Of a DNA stretch of 64,000 nucleotides, positions 58,594 to 64,000 are shown piece by piece. The notes under the pieces are model-generated. The model worked only from the letters and a program-made list of their open reading frames with translations, was not told the origin of the DNA and did no database searches. Origin of the DNA: Paulownia fortunei (taxonomy: Eukaryota > Streptophyta > Magnoliopsida > Lamiales > Paulowniaceae); NCBI GenBank assembly GCA_019321725.1, contig CM033110.1:8735278-8799277 (forward strand), read 5' to 3'. Within the stretch, counting starts at the first letter, position 1. The number at the start of each line of letters is the position of its first letter. Position numbers and translations under genes: made by a program.

Positions 58594-59430
58594 CTGTAAG
58601 ATAGAACAATGAAACGAAAGATGATAAATGTTGGAGGATAACAATCTAGAGAAGTGTGTTCTTCGACATTATTCTCCAACAAAAATAGTCACAGTAATTC
58701 TTCGATGTCAACACTAATGCTGGTGTACTATTAAAGATAATTTCACATTTATCCTTAAAATAAAACCCTACATGAGAGATTTGAGAAGTGAACTAATTTA
58801 AGCAAACTTCAAATGACTACTGATGTTGAAACTTGATCCATTTGCAGACCTCAATATCAATTGGTTACGAAAGGAACACAGCAATCTCCAAATATTTGGT
58901 ATCATCTATGTTAGGTAAATGCCACAAGTAAGATTATCCATTCACAACTAAGATTCAAGATCCTTGCTCTGCTTTCATTTATAATAAGTCATTGATTGAT
59001 AAATGTCTTCATTTATTTAGCTTATCTTGGATTTGTCATAGACAGTAAATGAGAAATATAGCTTTAGAGAATTATAGCTTCATATTCGTCAGTATGCTCC
59101 ACCCAACCCACAGGCAGCATCTCATTTTCCAGTTTGAACAGTGGAAATACTTCTTTTAACTCCAGTTATAAAAATCATTTCTCCCTTTCAATTTGTATTT
59201 GGATTGAATTCCTATAATGTGACTGGAAACTGGAAATACGGACAGTTTCTATCAATGTAAAATAAGATTTGGGCAACTAAAAAGACAAATAGAGTTGCTG
59301 CAGAAAAATAATCAACAATGTTGCTTTTAAAATACCAGACCATTCATGTCATAAATACTCAAGCTGTTGTATGCATTTCTAATATTTAGTGCAAGAGTCA
59401 AATAGCAGCATCTAAGTTATCCTTTCCACT
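58594..59430 (-). other. Intron-like DNA upstream of the first visible SWITCH2-like exon
   Basis: No exon matching the expected preceding part of the helicase (the zinc-binding Cys-rich segment) was found on minus. AT-rich, non-coding. Confidence 0.5.
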
Positions 59431-59530
59431 NNNNNNNNNNNNNNNNNNNNNNNNNNNNNNNNNNNNNNNNNNNNNNNNNNNNNNNNNNNNNNNNNNNNNN
59501 NNNNNNNNNNNNNNNNNNNNNNNNNNNNNN
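59431..59530. other. Assembly gap (100 N)
   Basis: Exactly 100 N residues, the conventional placeholder for a gap of unknown size. Confidence 1.
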
Positions 59531-61023
59531 ACCTCAACCTTTGCCACCTCAAGCTTTGTAATCTCAAGCTACCACCTCGACCTTTTTTCATTTCTATCAT
59601 TAAACCATGATAAAAAAAGAAATCATTCCTAAGCTATTTCACCTTTCAAAACTCCATATTGAATTTTAGAAGTTGCTCTAAAGTGCTTCCAAGTAAAGAA
59701 AAGAGTGAAGGAAGTAAAGAAAAGCAAGGGAGGAGCAAGTTAAAACTTATAATTATGCATAGGTGAGCTTAACTCATGTTTTGTTTTCAATTCTTGAATT
59801 ATTTGTGGGTTTATGATTTATAAAGCTTCTATTATTGTTTATAATCATGTTAGGATGTTATTTATGGTCTTATAATTCATAAAAGAAGGTTTTTTAGTTG
59901 CAAAATCAAAATAGAAATCACTAGGGACAAAAATTATTTACTTGTTGATTTTTGAATTTAAAGCTATACATATGTATATTAACTTGATTAAAACCTATAT
60001 ATTTCCCCATTTATGTGTTTATATATGAGTTTAGGGGATGTAGGTAAGTAAAGATTTATTTGCAACTACAATGCATACACATAGTAAATGTGTGATTTAT
60101 ATGTAATATCATAGATAATATATGCATAGCAGAGGGCACATATTACTGTCATTCATGTCCATTGAGCATACATACGTGGGCATTGGCACATGCATGCATC
60201 ATATACGAGCATTATGATAAATCTTGCATTGCACAACATGATTCTGAGAAAGAAAAATATTTTGCTGACCTCTACTAGTGCACCAAAGCATGCTTGGATT
60301 TGTATGGTTGTATGCATAGATTTGTAGGTCCGCGTGCATGGATTTGCATCCTTATGAGTATGCATGGATTTGTATGCTTATATTGTTGGCTATTAGATTA
60401 TGGCAGTGTGCAGAACTCTTTTTCGGTGCATGGGATAGTAGCATTGGTCCGAGGCCCAAGAAAGAAATAATTTTGAGAGAAATGTTTTGATGCATGGAAT
60501 TACATTGTGGGCATAGCATTTTGAGATGCATGACTTGATATTGTGGATTATTCTTTGACATGCATAATCTTTACTTGTTGAGTATTAGCTCATATAGTTT
60601 ATGTATTGTAGGTGAGCACGACGATGCTTGAAGCATCTTTTGTTGATTGGGCGGCTGTTGGAGCTCCTGCAGGTGTCTGAGGGAGTGTGTATATGGAGGA
60701 TGACATGTTGGGCTACTTTGTTGGCTTGTTATATTCCGAGTCTATTGTATTATATTTTGAGACTGATACTATAATTTGCTTTTAAAATTTTACTATAACA
60801 AGTATGCAAATATTGTGGTCGTTGTGGGTGTTGTGCTATATAAATATTGATCCTGTTATATACAGGACATATGTGAAGAAGTATTTTAAACAGGGTTGTG
60901 CGTGTAAAAAGTGATTTATCTTTTCTTAAAGTGTTACAAAAAAAATATATATCGCACGTACACACAAGTTCTACCATGTCAAATTATACTTTATATATAG
61001 TTGTTGAGTAGTGGGTGTTATAA
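59531..61023 (+). mobile_element. Probable LTR of a Ty3/gypsy element
   Basis: Non-coding sequence with the look of a plant gypsy LTR: a GTGAGCTTAACTC block near 59762, a GAGTATTAGCTCA block near 60579, then AGGTGAGCACGACGATGC, and an end near TGGGTGTTATAAAA. The ATGGATTTG unit is repeated around 60290-60370. The left end is lost in the gap and no PBS follows. Lineage not determined. Confidence 0.4.
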
Positions 61024-62249
61024 AACATCATCAAAAATAACAAAATAAAACATGATGTAACCTTGGTCCTAACTTAAATTAATTCTAACCATCAATTAAG
61101 CAAACTAATTGCTATTGTTCCCAATAATTTATAGGCACTTCCAAACATAATATAGGCATTACAAAATTAATAAAAACCAAATTATTCATATTTTATATGG
61201 ATATTAATTTTGCTAGAAACTAGCTTAACTAGTTTTGTTTTGGCTTCAAGTCTATCCTACTTGAGTTTTCAATCATACAAAAAGATACTAAAATCTGTAA
61301 CCATACAAGATACCATAAATTCATCATAAGAAATATTGAAAAAGAATATACCTTGATTAGATTGGAATTAAATTCAAAATCAATAGTTTTCAAACTTAAA
61401 AGGGTAGAAACTTGCCCTAGTTTGTGTTCTATGGATTCCTATGGATTGGATTCAACCTTTTTTAATATGAAAGTGTAGAAATTCAGGAGAAACTTTGGAG
61501 AAGAAGAGCTGGTCATTTTTTAGGAGCTTCCACAAGAAAATATGGATAAAAATGATTTCTTTGACTTTTCAAAGAGATGTAAGAGAAGGGTGATGATTGG
61601 TTGCCTCATGTTTGGTGTCCTCTCATGCCAAAATCCACGTTTATGGGCTAGGGAGATAACAAGAATTGATGCTTTGGTATTATAATCAAGTACAGTGCAG
61701 TTTAGAATAATTTCATGCAACGTAGTCAACCTATCAATCAAATTGTATCATTTTACATACTTTTAGTTTTAGCCAAATGTGGCATATTTCAAGCAAAACA
61801 ATCACTTTAATAATTCATTTCATGGCCATTCAACACATCAATTTTTCTTAACTAAGATATTGAGATTTTCACTGCAAAAAGGCACTGGAAGAATATGTTA
61901 AATTAGGAAATAAAAGTTTGATTTCATATTTCATGTACTAATGCATGTTAAAGCATAACGAGAGTATAAATAACAATTATTCATGTTTGTGCAATCATGT
62001 TATTTGTATGCCATAATACGATAATGTATACGGTTAGATGTATATTCATGTAAGATTCTTATTATTGATTATGTAAGAGATAATTGGGTATTATAGATCC
62101 GATGGGTTTAAGTGTTGGGTATGCAAAATTGATTGATATCATGCACAATGAAAATTTTAAAAAATTCCAACTATTAAAATAAAACAGATAGATCATATGT
62201 CAAAAGTGCATATCCCGAATTCAATGCAATTTTCTATTTGCATTTCTGA
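61024..62249. other. AT-rich intergenic DNA
   Basis: No gene, repeat array or RNA recognised. The 73-codon minus frame at 61520-61741 has no recognised domain. Confidence 0.6.
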
Positions 62250-63878
62250 TTGTTTGCTTAAATAAATTAATGACTAAGTTTTTGCAAAATATAGCTTTTA
62301 AGAAATCTGGTTGTAGTAGGGTGTGAAGGAATTCAAATTCTTCAAGCTCCACACGAACACCTTTATTGGATCTCCCAAAAAGATTCACCAAGAACTTCAA
62401 GTGTAGCTCCTCCAATGGTATCCACCGAGCAAACCCACAAGCACTAAATCCTTGCTAGTGAATTTAGTCTCTTTGTTTCTAATCTAATGTGGGGATGAGA
62501 ATAATTCTTAAATCAACGAGTGATTAGAAGAATTGTACTTTTATCAAAAAGGGATAGAAAAGTCTTTCTTGTAGAAGAAAGAAGAAGAAAAATAAAAGAT
62601 GGAGAAGAGATGGGGTGGCCGAAAATTTGAGTCCCAATTAGCTTGGAATTTTTGAGCTCTTATGTATTTATATAAACAAGATGGTCTTGACCTAATCCGT
62701 TTAAGTCTCCAACTTTTTCCTTCCTTATCCACATCCCTTTCCTAATCTAATTAGGAAACCTTCTTCTTTCTTATCTCTTGCTTCTTTCTTTCTCTCCAAA
62801 ACAAAGACTTTTCCATATTTTATTTGCAGTCTTTAATTTTTGTAATTAGAACTCCTAATGGGCCTCTAACCTCATGGACTTGGACTCTAATTAATTTTTA
62901 AAGTCCAATTAATTGATCTCAATCAGTTAATATAACCCAATTTAATTAATTAATTAAATTATTTAATTAATTGGTTCCAAAAAAGGGCACTTAATTAAAT
63001 TAGGCCGAATTAAAAAAAAAATCATTAAATTAACTCCTTAAATTAATTTAAGCCTAGCTAATTAATTGATTCAATCAATTAATTAACTCACTTCATGAGC
63101 TCTAATCTTTATTAGGTCTAATTAAATAATCATATCATTTAAATGGATGAATTAAGCTAATTCCTTAAATTAAATCTAGCTAAAGTTAATTAATCATCAT
63201 TAATTAACTTAATTCAACACTTTGGATCATATTAGATTAGAAGTGGATGATCTCGAATTGTGTGTGACCCATTAGGTTCACAACTAAGCTAGCAGTGGGC
63301 TTACAACTTTTACAACTTATGAATAAATTAATATTCTAATTAATTAATCTAATTTATTAATCCGCTTGGAATTAACTCCTTAATTCTAGAAAACCTCACA
63401 AGTCAAGGGATGTATCTAGCTGTACATCTTGACTACATAGACTTAGGTTAATAGCATGTGAACTTTATAGTCGAAATCAACTTAATAACTATGATCCCAT
63501 TTCAAGTAATATTATTCATTTGATGAATCACTACAAAACCCCATGTCTAGTATTCATCGTGTCTTAGCCAAGATCTTCAGGATCAAGGATTATGAAAATA
63601 TAGGAGATTCACCTATTCATCCAGATAGGTGACAAATCATTTGTTAGCCACTCATTGACCTCCATACACAAAGATCATACACCCAACATAAACCCCTTAT
63701 GATTGTCACACAATTAGGAAACACATCAAAGTATAAGATGTCATGCATAAGATCACCATGGTGCCTCAAGTCTAAGGACTAGTTAATGCACTATCATAAC
63801 TAGGAAATTCTCATTCGATAAATAATGTTTCCAATTGAGAATATCCCATGGATCATTCGGTGTACATGTTCCCTAACA
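62250..63878 (-). mobile_element. Probable LTR, minus orientation
   Basis: On minus it would start TGTTAGGGAACATGTACACC at 63878. It is non-coding, very AT-rich with stacked AATTAATT motifs (62880-63210), and has a leader-like region with GGTGGCC (62610) after a TATATAAATACATAAGAG TATA-like stretch (62650-62675). General composition resembles the sequence at 1-1077, but I cannot align them by eye with confidence. The 3' end is uncertain. Confidence 0.35.
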
Positions 63879-64000
63879 AGCACTCACACACTTGCACTAG
63901 CGTCCCTACGCTAATGTCTATGGAATAAGATATTCTTCTTTCAAGCATGCATCGTGTGTACGAGTCGACCAGGCTTATCGATGTCCCATCTCAATGAACA
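63879..64000. other. Flank at window edge
   Basis: Non-coding sequence; nothing recognised. Confidence 0.5.

Noticed and set aside
59412..59600. 62-codon frame across the N gap
   Set aside because: Most of it is unknown sequence.

Overview
This window is repeat-rich, AT-rich nuclear DNA from a flowering plant, probably a eudicot. The evidence is plant-type Athila and Tat (Ty3/gypsy) retrotransposons, intron-containing exons of a plant SWITCH2-like SNF2 helicase, fragments of plant VPS13 and PRP8 genes, and a plant-type LOG cytokinin-activating enzyme. There is no bacterial-style operon, CRISPR array or tRNA/rRNA gene. A 100-base N gap at 59431-59530 shows a draft assembly, and many small indels at homopolymers mean that individual frameshifts should be read with caution.

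Layout. 1-1077: probable end of an LTR. 1159-4352 (+): two tandem VPS13-like pseudogene fragments. 4353-36987: a nest of LTR retrotransposons. The oldest is a Tat-type element T (+) inserted into the second VPS13 fragment. A second element D (+) lies in its integrase region. A small non-autonomous Athila-like element C (-) lies in D. The youngest is an 18.7-kb Athila-type composite A (10290-28961) in C, flanked by the 5-bp target duplication GTTAC. 36988-41596: a second Tat-type element U (-), largely deleted. 41597-43500: anonymous DNA with local tandem duplications. 43500-48830: a very AT-rich head-to-head (foldback) array of about 290-bp degenerate units. 51430-54225 (-): two more VPS13-like fragments, forming an inverted counterpart of the left pair. 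54600-55065 (-): a PRP8 fragment. 55823-58593 (-): the last five exons of a SWITCH2-like gene, whose 5' exons are not visible. 59531-64000: probable LTR sequences and AT-rich DNA.

The most interesting object is composite element A. Between its pol gene and its polypurine tract it carries a complete, intronless LOG reading frame (24956-25609), a decayed second copy of the same LOG segment (17579-18228), and an unrecognised 211-aa reading frame with a Cys cluster. Its centre holds an inverted piece of the same element (3' internal region, a third LTR, PBS, gag, part of pol). This makes a large palindrome with LOG at its centre, yet the outer LTRs share one clean target duplication. Two stop codons in gag-pro are shared by the direct and inverted copies, and pol lacks an RNase H domain, so the element was probably moved by proteins supplied in trans. 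This looks like retrotransposon capture of a hormone-activation gene followed by self-rearrangement (autointegration or template switching).
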